This document shows, piece by piece, positions 1-10,509 of a stretch of DNA of 64,000 nucleotides. A model generated the notes under the pieces. That model did no database searches and was not told the origin of the DNA. It saw only the letters and a list, made by a program, of their open reading frames with translations. The position numbers were made by a program, and so were the translations under genes. The first letter of the stretch is position 1. Each line of letters opens with the position of its first letter. The stretch comes from Hydrangea macrophylla (Eukaryota > Streptophyta > Magnoliopsida > Cornales > Hydrangeaceae), in the NCBI GenBank assembly GCA_033977485.1, contig CM066994.1, positions 24,706,681 through 24,770,680 of the forward strand, read 5' to 3'.

Positions 1-886
1 CCTTCTTGATTGTCCCTTCTTGAATCGCATCTTCGATTCTTGTCCCCACATCGAACACCTCAGCAAAGGTGTTGATTGACTGGAACCTCATCTTTTCCTG
101 GTAGACTGGCTGTAGGTTTTTCATTAACATCCGGATTTGATCTTTCTCGGACGGCCTTTGCACCATTTTCGCAGCTTTCCCTCTCCATCGGCTCAGGTAC
201 TCAGCAAATGATTCTTTGTTCCCTTGCCTGGTTGTTTCTAGGTCCCGGACAGTGACATCCAAGTCTTGATTGTATTCATACTGGGCCACAAATGACTTCA
301 CCACTTCTTCCCAAACTCTAGTTTTGCTCGGCTCAAGTGTAAGGTACCACGATAGAGCAGCTCCCGTTAAGGTTTGCTGAAATAGGACAGCTATCATGGT
401 AGTGCTCAGCCCACTAGGCTGAAAAGCTCCTATGCACATTCGGATGTGACTGTGGGGGTTGCCTGTGCCATCAAACTTATCAAAAACTGGCATTTTGAAT
501 CCGACGGGCAGCGTCTCATGGACCCCGTCATACAGGCCTTCTAACTCCATCAGATAGGTATCAACCCCTTGAGCCTTGCGCATTACACTTTCCAGCTTCT
601 CTATTTTCTCGGTTAGTTGCTTCTCTTTCTCAGCTTGCTCCCTGTCTCTGTTGGCCCTTAGTGCATCGGTCCATTGTGTCTCCTGATCGTCAAACCAATC
701 TCCTTCTCCTCCTCCCAAAGGTGGGTCCATGACAGGTGGAACCATATACGGTGGTCGACGGTTCAGTTCTTCTATCATTCCCATCATTCGGTTCATGTTT
801 TCAGCCTGTCTCCGCATCTGTTCCGCCTGCTGTTCTACTAGTACCCTCAACCCGGTCATCTCTTCGTTGTTTCTCTCTTCGGCCAT
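1..886 (-). CDS. Gag (N-terminal part) of Ogre-like element A
   Basis: Capsid precursor of a Ty3/gypsy element of Tat/Ogre type; it would package element RNA into cytoplasmic particles. The frame is open from the ATG at 886 to the window edge (295 codons), so the C-terminus is outside. The first 50 residues are rich in Gln, Glu, Met and Arg (likely coiled coil), followed by a Pro-rich linker, a Lys/Glu coiled-coil stretch, then a retrotransposon-gag core with FDKFDGTGNP, LTGAALSWY and RDLETTRQGN. It aligns throughout with the gag of element B at 10510-12615, but lacks the two stops of B. Codons matching B continue about 23 codons upstream of the ATG (to about 956), so the true N-terminus is uncertain. 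It lies downstream of its own primer site and 5' LTR (2194-5503). What is seen is the open frame and the similarity to B; the role is inferred from the family. Confidence 0.82.
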   Translation of the reverse strand, partial: MAEERNNEEMTGLRVLVEQQAEQMRRQAENMNRMMGMIEELNRRPPYMVPPVMDPPLGGGEGDWFDDQETQWTDALRANRDREQAEKEKQLTEKIEKLESVMRKAQGVDTYLMELEGLYDGVHETLPVGFKMPVFDKFDGTGNPHSHIRMCIGAFQPSGLSTTMIAVLFQQTLTGAALSWYLTLEPSKTRVWEEVVKSFVAQYEYNQDLDVTVRDLETTRQGNKESFAEYLSRWRGKAAKMVQRPSEKDQIRMLMKNLQPVYQEKMRFQSINTFAEVFDVGTRIEDAIQEGTIKK

Positions 887-2193
887 GTCAGCGTATCCTC
901 CCCTTACTAGTCTTGTCGTAGGATCCCTAAACCACGCTTGATTTGCTATCTTTGCTCCTACAACAAATTTTGAAAACTTCTTTTTTTAGAAAACCTTTTT
1001 CACCTTCATTTTATTCGAGGAAGACTTTTATTTTATACATCATGCGGATGCAATGCATGTGTGCGTGTGTGCCTACTCTATATGCCAAACAGAAAATCCT
1101 AATTCTAACACATAAACACATAAGATCCTCACCCATGTCGAGTGCGCCAATTTCTCTTCTCATTGTGATCCTCTTTACCCTTTCAAGGTTTTCAAATTTA
1201 GAATTTTTGAAATCCATTTGACAAGTATTTCCCCTAGATGATGGGATCTTTTCAAAATTCCTTTTGAAGACAACAACATTTCTAAACAAAAGATGATTGG
1301 GTTGAAACTTTGCTTTTGAAATTTATCTGAAAATGATTTCTTTAATTGCAGAGATTTCTTGGATTATATTCCTTAACAAAAAGGTGATTAGGTCCAAATT
1401 TTGCTTTGGAAAAAAGCATTCCTTTAGTTGGTAAAACTTTTCAAACTCTTTCAAGAATTTTGGGTTCCAAGAATTTTTAGGTTCTTCCTTCAAATATGGT
1501 TGATTTGAAATTTTAATCCAAAAGTGAACTCCATAAATTTTGAAAGAGTGATTGAATGCCTTGGAATAAAGATACCAAAAATCTATTTGCTTTCAAAAAC
1601 ATATTTAAAATTTTTTGGGTAGGAGGATCAAATGATTGGATTGTTGTCGTACTCTTCATGAATTCGGATGCATACAAGGTCAATGATGCTTAGCTTAGCA
1701 AGGTGTAAGAGATGTAATCATATAATCAAGATCCAGCATGTTCCCAAATGTCGTGGGACATGAGAAGGAATTGCTAAAAGGTGATTAAAGGGTTACACAT
1801 CTTTTATCAAGCAAGCATCGTCATCATCTCAAATAATCCCTTTCGGGCATACAAAACTCCCTAGCACATAATCCTAATCAAGAATCAATTTCCTAAGATC
1901 GAAAGGTTCTATGGAAGCTACCATGCAAAGACCGGGTTTTGGTCAAATAAGGGATCCTTGACACACACCCGATAGGATGCTTCATATACCAAAACATGGT
2001 ACGAGATCAAGGGTGATCACACGGTCCCATGATGACTTGACCGACCGGGTTACCCCGAGCCTCCAAGGTCATAGTTCCGTGCAATCGACTAGCGAGACAT
2101 GCAAGTGTAATGCAACGGGCACACAAAAATTAATTAATTTGATTAAAAAGATGCTTTCAAGTCTAATCCTTGAGTGAACCCAAAATCAGAAAT
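887..2193 (-). other. Untranslated leader of element A
   Basis: About 1.3 kb between primer site and gag. It aligns with the leader of B (12616-13925) over most of its length, for example the block around 1920-2110. There is no convincing coding frame; short frames here do not match B. A polypyrimidine-like stretch ending in TTGTTGTAG (minus strand, about 953-965) directly precedes the conserved codons upstream of the gag ATG and resembles a splice acceptor. Confidence 0.7.
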
Positions 2194-2244
2194 TCTGGTC
2201 TGCGAAACCAGAGATTCTGGGTTCGATCCCCAGCAGAGTCGCCA
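2194..2244 (-). other. Primer binding site of element A, extended match to tRNA-Arg
   Basis: The plus strand reads as the 3' half of a tRNA, ending in GAGTCGCCA at 2244, three bases from the LTR edge. The strict 18-nt site is 2227-2244. The resemblance goes further: T-arm CTGGG-TTCGATC-CCCAG (2217-2233) and an anticodon-like arm CTGGT-CTGCGAA-ACCAG (2195-2211). A tRNA-Arg primer is characteristic of Ogre-type elements. Minus-strand DNA synthesis would start here from the annealed tRNA. Confidence 0.85.
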
Positions 2245-2247
2245 GAT

Positions 2248-5200
2248 TGTGGATACCGGCATTTGGGCCCACTTTTGTTTTTAAAACAATTTTTCAAATT
2301 CAAGTACAAAGAGTCGCCACTTAATTTTTAAAAGGAAAATTAAGAAACCATTTTGAAAGCAAACCGATCTTTTGCGAAACCAAAGATAAACTGGGTCCGG
2401 GGATTATGGAATGAAAGGGGAAGGAGCCCGGCGGACTAAAACACCCCCTTTCATCCTATCTCAAGATAGGCCTCTACTCAACATCCTTTTTAATCAAGTT
2501 ATTAATCTAAGCATGCCCTCAATTAATACATATATAGGTATACATAACACAAGCATGTTAGAAATGGTGTAAAATTGCTAACGGTAAAATATCATTCATA
2601 AGCCACGTAATTCAAATAGCAAACAACATGATATGCAATAGAGAACTAGAAAACATACCTGGGATCCAGCCGCGAATATTAAACGTGCAATGCATGCAAG
2701 AATAGAAATCCTAAGAAAAGGTCTCTATCACATATAAGCACATAAGGCAAGACCTAGTCTAAAGTGTCGCACATGGAGTTTGAAAATCAATTCAAAATCA
2801 AAGAAATGAATTAAACTAGAGAAGGGATGAGAAGTTGTACCTCAAATGCGCTACAAAACAAAGATTAGTACGCATGCCTTAGACAAGATATAATATCAAA
2901 GAGTAATTAATCCTAAGTCATGTTCAATTAGATTCATCTTAGACAAGAGATAAGTCCTACTTATGAATATTAACATGTATGAATGAATGCATGAATAAGA
3001 ACAAGAATGAGACATGAATTTATTCACTAATTTGGATCACTAAGCCTCTGGGTTTAATCTAAATTATCATTATTCAAAACATGGTTTGAGTCCTAAGCCA
3101 TTAAGGGACTATTTGAGTTGGAATAAATAAGATTAGACAAAAATGGTAGCAGTTTTTTTATGAATTACAGAGAGCAGACCAGACGTTCAAAAATACAAAT
3201 AAAATACTTTCAACGATTGGATCTTAATGATTTTTGGATATATTATGCCTCTGTGGGTCTAGTTTCTAACCCAAAAATAAAATCGAGGTTTCAACGGTTA
3301 GATCTCCGGGAATACGGAAAATACTAGACCTCACTCAGGATTCTGCAACTCTCTGTCCAGAGATATTGTATGATTTTTTAAAAATAGCCAAAATATCCGA
3401 ATTGCTTCATTCTTTTTAGGGAATCTTCGTAACACATTAAGGTTCTTATAAAAAATTATTAGAGGTCATGAAAACTTGGTTAGAGTTCTGATCTATCAAT
3501 TTTAAAATTGGTTTGCTGTTCTGAAACTATTCTGAAATTCTGGATAGATTATGGTTGTCTCACAAAACTCATGATCAAACCATTCTAAGCATAAAATCTT
3601 ACCAAAACAAAAATTACAGTGGTAAAACAATGTGTTATTGACACTTTTCCGTTGGTTTCACTTGATTTCAACGGTTAGATTTCGAACTAAAAATCTTTGA
3701 TCAAAAATAGTTTGTGAACTCACTGTTTTCATTTTGCTAGTTCAACTTTATTTGTTAACCCCAACTATTAAATCATGAAGTTGGACTTAAACTAAACCAT
3801 CTCTTCTACCATTTAATGGTCATTGAAGACTAAGGACATCTTTAGACCCATGGATTTTTGATGAAGTATGAAATGGACTTCACAAAATCTCAAACAATGA
3901 ACTCAAACTTATGGACCAAAACTTGAGTTCAAATCATTACTCCTACCACTTGGTGGTCATTGGAGGCTAAAGACACACATACATGGAGGTTTTAGATGAA
4001 GTATGAAGAACTTCTCAAAACCTAAGGAAAAGATTAGTCTAAGCCATAGAGATGGACTTAAACTAAACTACTTCTCCTACCATTTGATGGTCATTGGAGA
4101 CTAAAAACAACAAATCTACTCTAATCTCCATGGAATATAGTATGAATTCCATAAGATTCATAGTAAAGAGATCCTAGTCATGAGTTGATACTAGCATCTC
4201 ACCAACTATGTGTAGATTGAAATCATGATTCATTTTAATCTCCATATGGATCATAAGATCATAGGAAACTAAGGAATCAAATTCAAAGAGTTTCAATGAG
4301 ATATAGAAGATCTCATGAACCTTATGAATGAAGTAGAAATAAAGGAAATCAAAGTTTTATTTAGGAACACAAATTTCTTCAAAACTAATTTATCTCAAAC
4401 CCAAGGCATTAATTAGATCCAAATTAATTAGATGTCATGAGATTCAATCACAAGTTCTTGGTGGTATGTGATGAAATGGGGTAAGAAGAGAGGTTTTGAA
4501 AATGTGAAAAGTTCCTAGATCTAAGAACTTGTGATTGAATTATTATTATATATATATATATGAAGGCTTTACCTCTAGATCTTCTCAAAACTTGTCGAGA
4601 TGTTGAGTTTCTCAAGCTTTTCCTCTTCTTCTTCCTCAAGCTTCAAGCTCCTTCAATGGTGATTTGATGGTTGGGTAGAGTTTTGGTGGGATTTGGGTAA
4701 AATAATTGGTAGAGTTTCTCTCTCTATATTTCTTTCCTCTAAAGCTCTCCCAATATTTTTTCTATATCATTCAAGTGTCTCCCCCAAAATGAGAGAAATG
4801 GGTTTTTTATAGACTTTCATTACCTTAGGGGCTAAGATAAGGGTAGATAGGTCAATTTGGGGTGGGTTAGGAATATTCCATGGCATCTCTAACTCTCCAT
4901 GGCACTTCTATGTAATTCCAAGAAACTTGAAGGGCATTTAAGTTGGCTAGAATAAAGGAACATTCTAGAGCATCTTTAAAGCACATGGGAGATTAGTGCC
5001 CAACAAAGGGCTTTTTGGGTATTTACTTTGGATTAGGAATATGCCAAGGAATCTCTAACTCTCCAAATCACATGGGATACTTTCTTTTATTATTTTCCTT
5101 TTCTTATATATGTATATATATATATGTATAGACACATTTTTCATTTTAAATCTAAATTAATCATATGAGTCACCAAATAGTATCTTTTTTCTCTTTTTTT

Positions 5201-5503
5201 TTTCTTTTTGAAACTAAAAATATGAGAAACAATGTTATTTTTAGAAAATATCATTATAATATTATTATTATTTAATCTATTCTATTTTTTTTTAGAAAGT
5301 AACCCATGGTCTAGTGAGCTCGAGACAGATGGTCAGTGATTGGCCAAATCTAGGGATATTACGAGCAAGTTTTGGGAGCTTGAAGCTTTTCAGAAGTCGA
5401 AGCGATGAACTTGAAGAAAATCGTCGGGACATTATTCATCATTGATTTCTAGAGGTAAATCCCCCCTAAGTTTAATTGTTCGGTCGAAATTGGGGTGTCT
5501 ACA
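2248..5503 (-). mobile_element. 5' LTR of Ogre-like element A
   Basis: A 3256-bp LTR on the minus strand, starting TGTAGACACCCC (at 5503) and ending GGTATCCACA (at 2248), followed by a 3-nt spacer and the tRNA-Arg primer site. It is nearly the same length as the solo LTR at 35396-38648 and similar to it along its whole length; by eye the two differ by some 5-7%. The downstream two thirds also align with the LTR of B (13980-17119), while the U3 ends differ. A TATA-like box (CTATAAAAAA, minus strand) lies at 4803-4812. Microsatellite TA runs occur at 4545-4560 and 5106-5127. It holds no coding sequence. It interrupts the 3' LTR of B at 5503/5504; the matching target duplication would be beyond the left edge. 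Confidence 0.85.
4803..4812 (-). promoter_or_regulatory. TATA-like box in LTR A
   Basis: CTATAAAAAA on the minus strand inside the LTR, about 0.7 kb from the LTR start; the same sequence is conserved in the solo LTR at 37951-37961. It is the likely core promoter of the family, but no start site can be read from sequence alone. Confidence 0.45.
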
Positions 5504-6004
5504 GAGTGCCGCCGACTTTTTCGCGTGTCGGGGCTAACAGAATTTTGCCCTCTTTTTAATTTTCAAAACCTACGGTACCAAAATCTTAATTATTAGCAAA
5601 GTATATACTAATATACTTACATATGTAGTGTACTTTATTAAGATACACCTATATGCATGGTATATTTTTATTTATTTCTTTTTATTTCTCTTTTCTTCTT
5701 TTTTTTTTCTTTTGAAAATTTTTTTTCTTCTTTTTTCTTTTGAAAACTTTTTTTGAATAAAAATTTTTAGACTGATTTTTCCACATGTTCTTCAACGTTC
5801 GAGTTTCCCCCGGGTACCCAATTTCACTCTCTTTCTCTTATTTATTTTGATTTTTTCTTTGATTTTGAAACTTTTCTTGAAGTATCCATGAAGAATTTGA
5901 ATTCTCTGGGAAATCTTCAAATTTTACCGGCCTTTGTCATCAACGGTCTTCTAGAGGTAACCAATCCCTGGATTTGACATTTGGTCAAAATCGGGGTGTC
6001 TACA
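5504..6004 (-). mobile_element. 3' LTR of element B, remnant of the 5' 0.5 kb
   Basis: Begins TGTAGACACCCCG (minus strand, at 6004) and matches the start of the B 5' LTR (about 16597-17119), including the polypyrimidine block with TTTTGAAAAC repeats (here two units, three in the 5' LTR). It stops where the LTR of A begins, so A inserted into this LTR. The remaining 2.6 kb should lie left of the window. Confidence 0.85.
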
Positions 6005-6020
6005 GTTTGCCCTTCTTCGG
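6005..6020 (-). other. Polypurine tract of element B
   Basis: Minus-strand purine-rich run GAAGAAGGGCAAAC directly abutting the TGTAGACA start of the 3' LTR; the expected primer site for plus-strand DNA synthesis. It is interrupted by C residues, so not a perfect tract. Confidence 0.6.
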
Positions 6021-6563
6021 CAAAGCTTGTAAAGCAACGCGTATCACAAGTGAATGTTGAAGCCTGTGTGAAAGGCAAACCTTTGACCAAGCAGTCGAAT
6101 CCAGGTAAAAACAAAAGTGCGTTGCAAAAGAAGTCAGGCGCGCAGAGGGCTAAAAGATGGTCGTGCTCAATGGTGAGCTGCCTACGTATCCCATCGGGAA
6201 TCAGACCAGGACGTAGTTCGGGCAAAGGACAACTCCTAAGCACAAATAATCACACAGATGAATGCACCTATCCTATCATGATGCACGTGCTCAAACAAAT
6301 TTGTGATCCATGTTCTCAAGTTAAATGACTTAGGACAATGCTACTCCTTATAGTGGCAAAACATACCTTTTTGTCTCGAAATTCTTCTATGCCGATGACG
6401 TCCTATCTTGGGAAAGTCGCTACTGTCATTTTTACGAGAATGACGATCGGCTAAGATGCGCTTCGCGTCTTATACTCCGGTGCCGAGTCAGGTGGTATGC
6501 TGAAAGACTAAGATGCGCTTTTGTGTCTTATACTCTGGTGTCTTCTAAGAAATGAGATGTTTT
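6021..6563 (-). other. 3' untranslated region of element B, LTR-proximal part
   Basis: No coding frame supported by homology. It contains one copy of a CTACGT/ACGTAG stem-loop motif (about 6176-6222; other copies at 9117-9166 and 9225-9272) and two imperfect copies of a 30-bp motif with AAGATGCGCTT and CTTATACTC (about 6450-6540). Confidence 0.55.
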
Positions 6564-7460
6564 GCAGAAAAGTCAGAATCGCTCCAGATTCAATGACCCC
6601 AGATTGCAAAAAGTCATAATCGCTCCAGATTCAATGACCCCAAAGATCGTAGAAAAGTCAGAATCGCTCCAGATTCAATGACCCCAGATAGCAGAAAAGT
6701 CAGAATCTCTCAAGATTCAATGACCCCAGGTAGCAGAAAAGTCAGAGTCGCTCCAGATTCAATGACCCCAGATAGCAGAAAAGTCAGAATTGCTCCAGAT
6801 TCAATGACCCCAGATAGCAGAAAAGTAAGAATCGCTCCAGATTCAATGACCCTAGATAGCAGAAAAGTCAGAATCGCTCCAGATTCAATGACCCCAAAGA
6901 TTACAGAAAAGTCAAAATCGTTCCAGATTCAATGACCCCAAAGATTGCAGAAAAGTCAGAATCGTTCCAGATTCAATGACCCCAGATAGCAGAAAAGTCA
7001 GAATTGCTCCAGATTCAATGACCCCAAAGATTGCAGAAAAGTCATAATCGCTCCAGATTCAATGACCCCAGATCGCAGAAAAGTCAGAATCGCTACAGAT
7101 TCAATGACCCCAAAGATCGCAGAAAAATCAGAATCACTCCAGATTCAATGACCCTAAATAGCAAAAAAGCCAAAATCGCTCTAGATTCAATGACCCCAAA
7201 TAGGAGAAAAAGTCAGAATCGCTCCAGATTCAATGACTCCAAAGAGCCGAAAGGACAGAATCACTCCAGATTCAATGACCCCAAAGAGCAGAAAAGTCAG
7301 AATTGCTCCAGATTCAATGACCCCAAAGAGCCAAAGGGTCAGAATCACTCCAGATTCAATGACCCCAAAGAGCAGAAAAGTCAGAATCGCTCTAGATTCA
7401 ACGACCCCAAAGATCGCAGAAAAGTCAGAATCGTTCCAGATTCAATGACCCCAATGATCG
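6564..7460 (-). repeat. Tandem array of a 42-bp unit (about 21 copies) in the 3' UTR of B
   Basis: Units read on the plus strand as GCAGAAAAGTCAGAATCGCT followed by CCAGATTCAATGACCCC and a variable linker (AGATA or AAAGATC). Counting the TTCAATGA/TTCAACGA core gives 21 copies with spacing of 40-47 bp. The unit is divisible by three, so plus-strand frames stay open through it, but they run antisense to the element. Tandem arrays between pol and the 3' LTR are known for Tat/Ogre elements. Confidence 0.9.
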
Positions 7461-7568
7461 TAAAAAAGAAGCTTGGTATTGCTAGGGTAAATCCCCTTTC
7501 TTTTTCTTTTTTCAGAACAGTCATGTGGACTTAACAATCCGTTCTCTATTTAAAAAAAAAAAAAGAAC

Positions 7569-7846
7569 TGGAGTCGCACGGACTCGAAAATTCATTTTTC
7601 TATTTTCAAAGATTTGGAGTCGCGCAGACTCGAAAATTCATTTTCTATTTCAAAGCTCGGGAGTCTTGCAGACTCAAAAAAAATTCATTTTCTATTTCAA
7701 AGATTTGGAGTCTCACAGACTAAAAAAATTCATTTTCTATTTCAAAGCTCGGGAGTCTCGCAGACTAAAAAATTCATTTTCTATTTCAAAGCTCGGGAGT
7801 CTCACAGACTCAAAAATTCATTTTCTATTTCAAAGATCTGGATTAT
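7569..7846 (-). repeat. Tandem array of a 45-bp unit (6 copies) in the 3' UTR of B
   Basis: Unit: GGAGTCTCGCAGACTC, then AAAAATTCATTTTCTATTTC, then AAAGCTCG. Copies start near 7571, 7616, 7661, 7707, 7752 and 7797; the array ends in a partial unit at 7842. The unit core GAGTC...GACTC is itself a short inverted repeat. Unrelated in sequence to the neighbouring arrays. Confidence 0.9.
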
Positions 7847-7875
7847 GCCTATATTTTTTTTTTGCTTTGATTGGT

Positions 7876-8186
7876 GACACATAGACTGTGATAGACGACT
7901 TATGGCAAGACCGCGGATTAGATCGGTAAATCATAGGCTGCGATAGACGACTTATGCCAAGACTGAGGATTTAATCGGTAACTCATAGGCCTGCGATAGA
8001 CGACTTATGCCAAGACCGAGGATTTGATCGGTAACTCATAGGCTGCGATAGACGACTTATGCCAAGACCGAGGATTTGATTGGTAACTCATAGGCTGCGA
8101 TAGACGACTTATGCCAAGACCGATGATTTGATCGGTAACTCATAGACTGCGATAGACGACTTATGCCAAGACCGAGGATTGATCAG
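7876..8186 (-). repeat. Tandem array of a 52-bp unit (6 copies) in the 3' UTR of B
   Basis: Unit: CATAGGCTGCGATAGACGAC, then TTATGCCAAGACCGAGGATT, then TGATCGGTAACT. The core GATAGACGACTTATG recurs at about 7890, 7941, 7994, 8046, 8098 and 8149. High similarity between units suggests recent expansion. Confidence 0.9.
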
Positions 8187-10158
8187 AGCTGGTCCAGCCT
8201 CAAAAGATCTGCCTTGGGGCTATTCTAGCTCAAGATAAGTTTATGTGCTTATCATTTCGGATTGATCTTTATTTTTTAAAAAATTTCCTTTTGATAGATT
8301 GCTTTCTATGAACAGCAGTTTGGGTGATTCGGGCAAGAAGAGGAAGAAGTATGAGCCATTTCTTCCACAACAACCCCACTTTTATACTTATTGATTTCCT
8401 TTTTGATTATGGACAAATCCAAAGGCTTTCTAGTTCATCCGATGATAAGCTTGTACGGCTTGGAGCCTGATCTGCTGAGGATGTTCACTTGCTTTTGCTC
8501 TCTCTGAAGATATTACTCGACCTTTATTCGATTTCTATGGCGGAGTGGGATCTGAACTCCTGACCTCCATGCTTATTACCCTTCTTTTGGAGTTTCCAAC
8601 TCTTGTTGATCCATCTGAGGAATGCATCTTTAAGACGGTAGACTCAAACTGAGTAAAGACACACATTTTTTCAAATTTGTGACCAATTCTGCATTCTTTT
8701 CTTTGCGCTTTTCTGATTATATTATTTTTAGAGAATCATCATCTCGTAGTATTCTTTCATTGTATCTTCCTTTACAATTGACTTTAAGGTAATGAGGAAT
8801 TCTTCTTTTCAATGTTTCTTTCCATCTTAAATCAATTTCAGATTTATGCATGAAAACTTTAACTTTTAACCTCAAGAACTTTCAGGATGTCCAAACTTGA
8901 TCCTTATTTGGAAAGCCAGTAAACCCAGAGATATCTTATTTGGCAAACAACAGTTTGCCCCTAGTTGATAGGGGGCTTGGAAGTGCTGGGCAAACGAAGT
9001 TTGCCCCTGGTTTAAGGGAGGTGATGCGGCCTTTGGGCAAACGATAGGTTGCCCCTAGTTTTCAAGGTAATTTCATGAACTGGGTGGGTTTCTTCTTTGG
9101 ACCGAGGGCCTTATGAGACCCGCCTACTTATCCCCGAATGGGCATCAGGTCCTATAGTAGTTTGGTAGAGGCCTGAAAGAAGTGCAATGATTGACTGTGT
9201 GTGTAGTTGTGACCGAACCTTGCAGGCTGCCTACGTATCCCTGAATGGGAATCAGGTCAAAACGTAGTTCATCAACTCTGGAGGTTTTGAAAGAATAAGG
9301 CTTTCAAGAATTGGTGGGCTTTTCGAGCCATGTTTTCATTTGGGTTCAATGAGTGCCCTTTCTGGGTAGATTTTCTGAAACAGATTCCTTGTGGCAGCTT
9401 TTGAACAAGATGATGAGAAAATGAACTACTTCTCCCTTTTATGCATTTTTTCTTTTCCTCTTTTCTTTTTTTTTTTCTTCTTTCCCTTTTTTTTTTGTTT
9501 TGTGGCGGTTGATTCTTTTCACCTTATCACTAGCCAGTCAATCTTTACAACTCTCATAACACATCGTGTTTAAATCATACTCTACCATACTCATAAAGCA
9601 ATAGCAACCCTCCAAATCACTCTTTATTTTTCTTAAAGATACTTTTGCATTGTTATAGGCCCACTTAGCCATAAGCCTCTCACAAAATTTTGATACTAAT
9701 TGATACTTTCAAATCTCTCTTTCCAATTTCAATTTCTCTTCTTTGTTGAGAGCAACACAAAACCTTTGATAATTCATGTACTTTGAAGTACTCAAGAATT
9801 TATTTATTCTCTGCTTTTTCTCTTTTTTTTTTCTTTTCTCTACCTCACTATCTCTTATTCTCTTCATGATTTTGACTGGCTAGGATTCGGATCTTGAAAT
9901 CAACACGCATCTTATTTTGCTCTAATTCTTGCCTAGGCGCCCTTTCGGGTTTTCATCCTAGCGAGCTCCCTTTTCTTTTTTTTTTCTTTTTCTTTTTCTT
10001 TTTTTTTTCTTTTTCTTTTCTTTTCTTTTTTCCTTTCTTTGTTTGTCTTTTTTTTTTTCTTTCTTTGTCTTTCTTTTTTTTAAGAAGAAGAAGTTCATTC
10101 AAGATATCTAGCTACCATTAAGGACCAGGTTCATGGCTTTGGACTATGAGTCCACCTT
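8187..10158 (-). other. 3' untranslated region of element B, pol-proximal part
   Basis: About 2 kb with no supported coding sequence. It holds three GGGCAAAC...GTTTGCCCC inverted motifs (8942-9056) resembling the sequence at the polypurine tract/LTR junction, two copies of the CTACGT/ACGTAG stem-loop motif (9117-9166, 9225-9272), T-rich runs at 9465-9500, and a 110-bp C/T-only tract at about 9968-10081 (purine on the element strand). I see nothing else in 8187-8940 or 9273-9960. Confidence 0.6.
9968..10081 (-). repeat. Long polypyrimidine tract (polypurine on the element strand)
   Basis: Almost uninterrupted T and C (CTTTT/CTTT units, with a few G) on the plus strand. On the element strand it is a purine tract between the pol remnant and the 3' UTR. 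It may be simple-sequence expansion; a role as an internal polypurine tract is possible but not shown. Confidence 0.6.
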
Positions 10159-10400
10159 TTAGGCTTGGTATAAAGGGGGTAATGTGGGATAATTTCTGAA
10201 TTCATTCTGGCACATCATCATAGGACCATGCAAAGTATCCTTGTATTCTTTTAGCAATGAGATCAATTTTATGCTTTTATCTTTATTGAGTGAAATATGG
10301 AAAGAATCACTTCGAGAATCTTCTTCATTTTCTAAGTCAAATGCCAAGGTTTCCTCAATGATTTTGCATGTAGGTTCATTTATTTTTTTTCACAGTTATT
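10159..10400 (-). pseudogene. Pol remnant of element B (region just before reverse transcriptase)
   Basis: The minus strand encodes a short peptide with EETLAFDLENEE and KLISLLKEYKD, the region that in Tat/Ogre polyproteins lies between protease and reverse transcriptase (normally followed by a Phe-Ala-Trp-Ser motif). Here the frame shifts right after EYKD, and nothing of reverse transcriptase, RNase H or integrase follows: the 3' UTR begins within about 200 bp. Protease is also absent between this remnant and gag. Element B therefore lacks pol by deletion and could move only with enzymes from a relative such as A. Confidence 0.65.
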
Positions 10401-10509
10401 AAGCGCTACCAAGTAAGCAGAATCAATCACATTTTCGTTGATAGCGGAAATTTAAAAGCTTGGCTCATATTGGCCATTACAGACTTCCGGGGTAGGGGAA
10501 ATTTTATCA

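Noticed and set aside
2194..2244. A tRNA-Arg gene
   Set aside because: Only the 3' half is present, with an encoded CCA and directly beside an LTR; it is a primer binding site.
6678..7534. Plus-strand open frames made of 14-residue repeats
   Set aside because: They exist because the 42-bp unit is divisible by three; they run antisense to element B in its 3' UTR and have no match to a protein family.
7525..7884. Open frames with repeated FSISKxGSLxxSKIHF peptides
   Set aside because: By-product of the 45-bp tandem array; no start context, antisense to the element.
6564..8186. CRISPR-like array
   Set aside because: Units are contiguous tandem repeats without unique spacers, within a plant retrotransposon.
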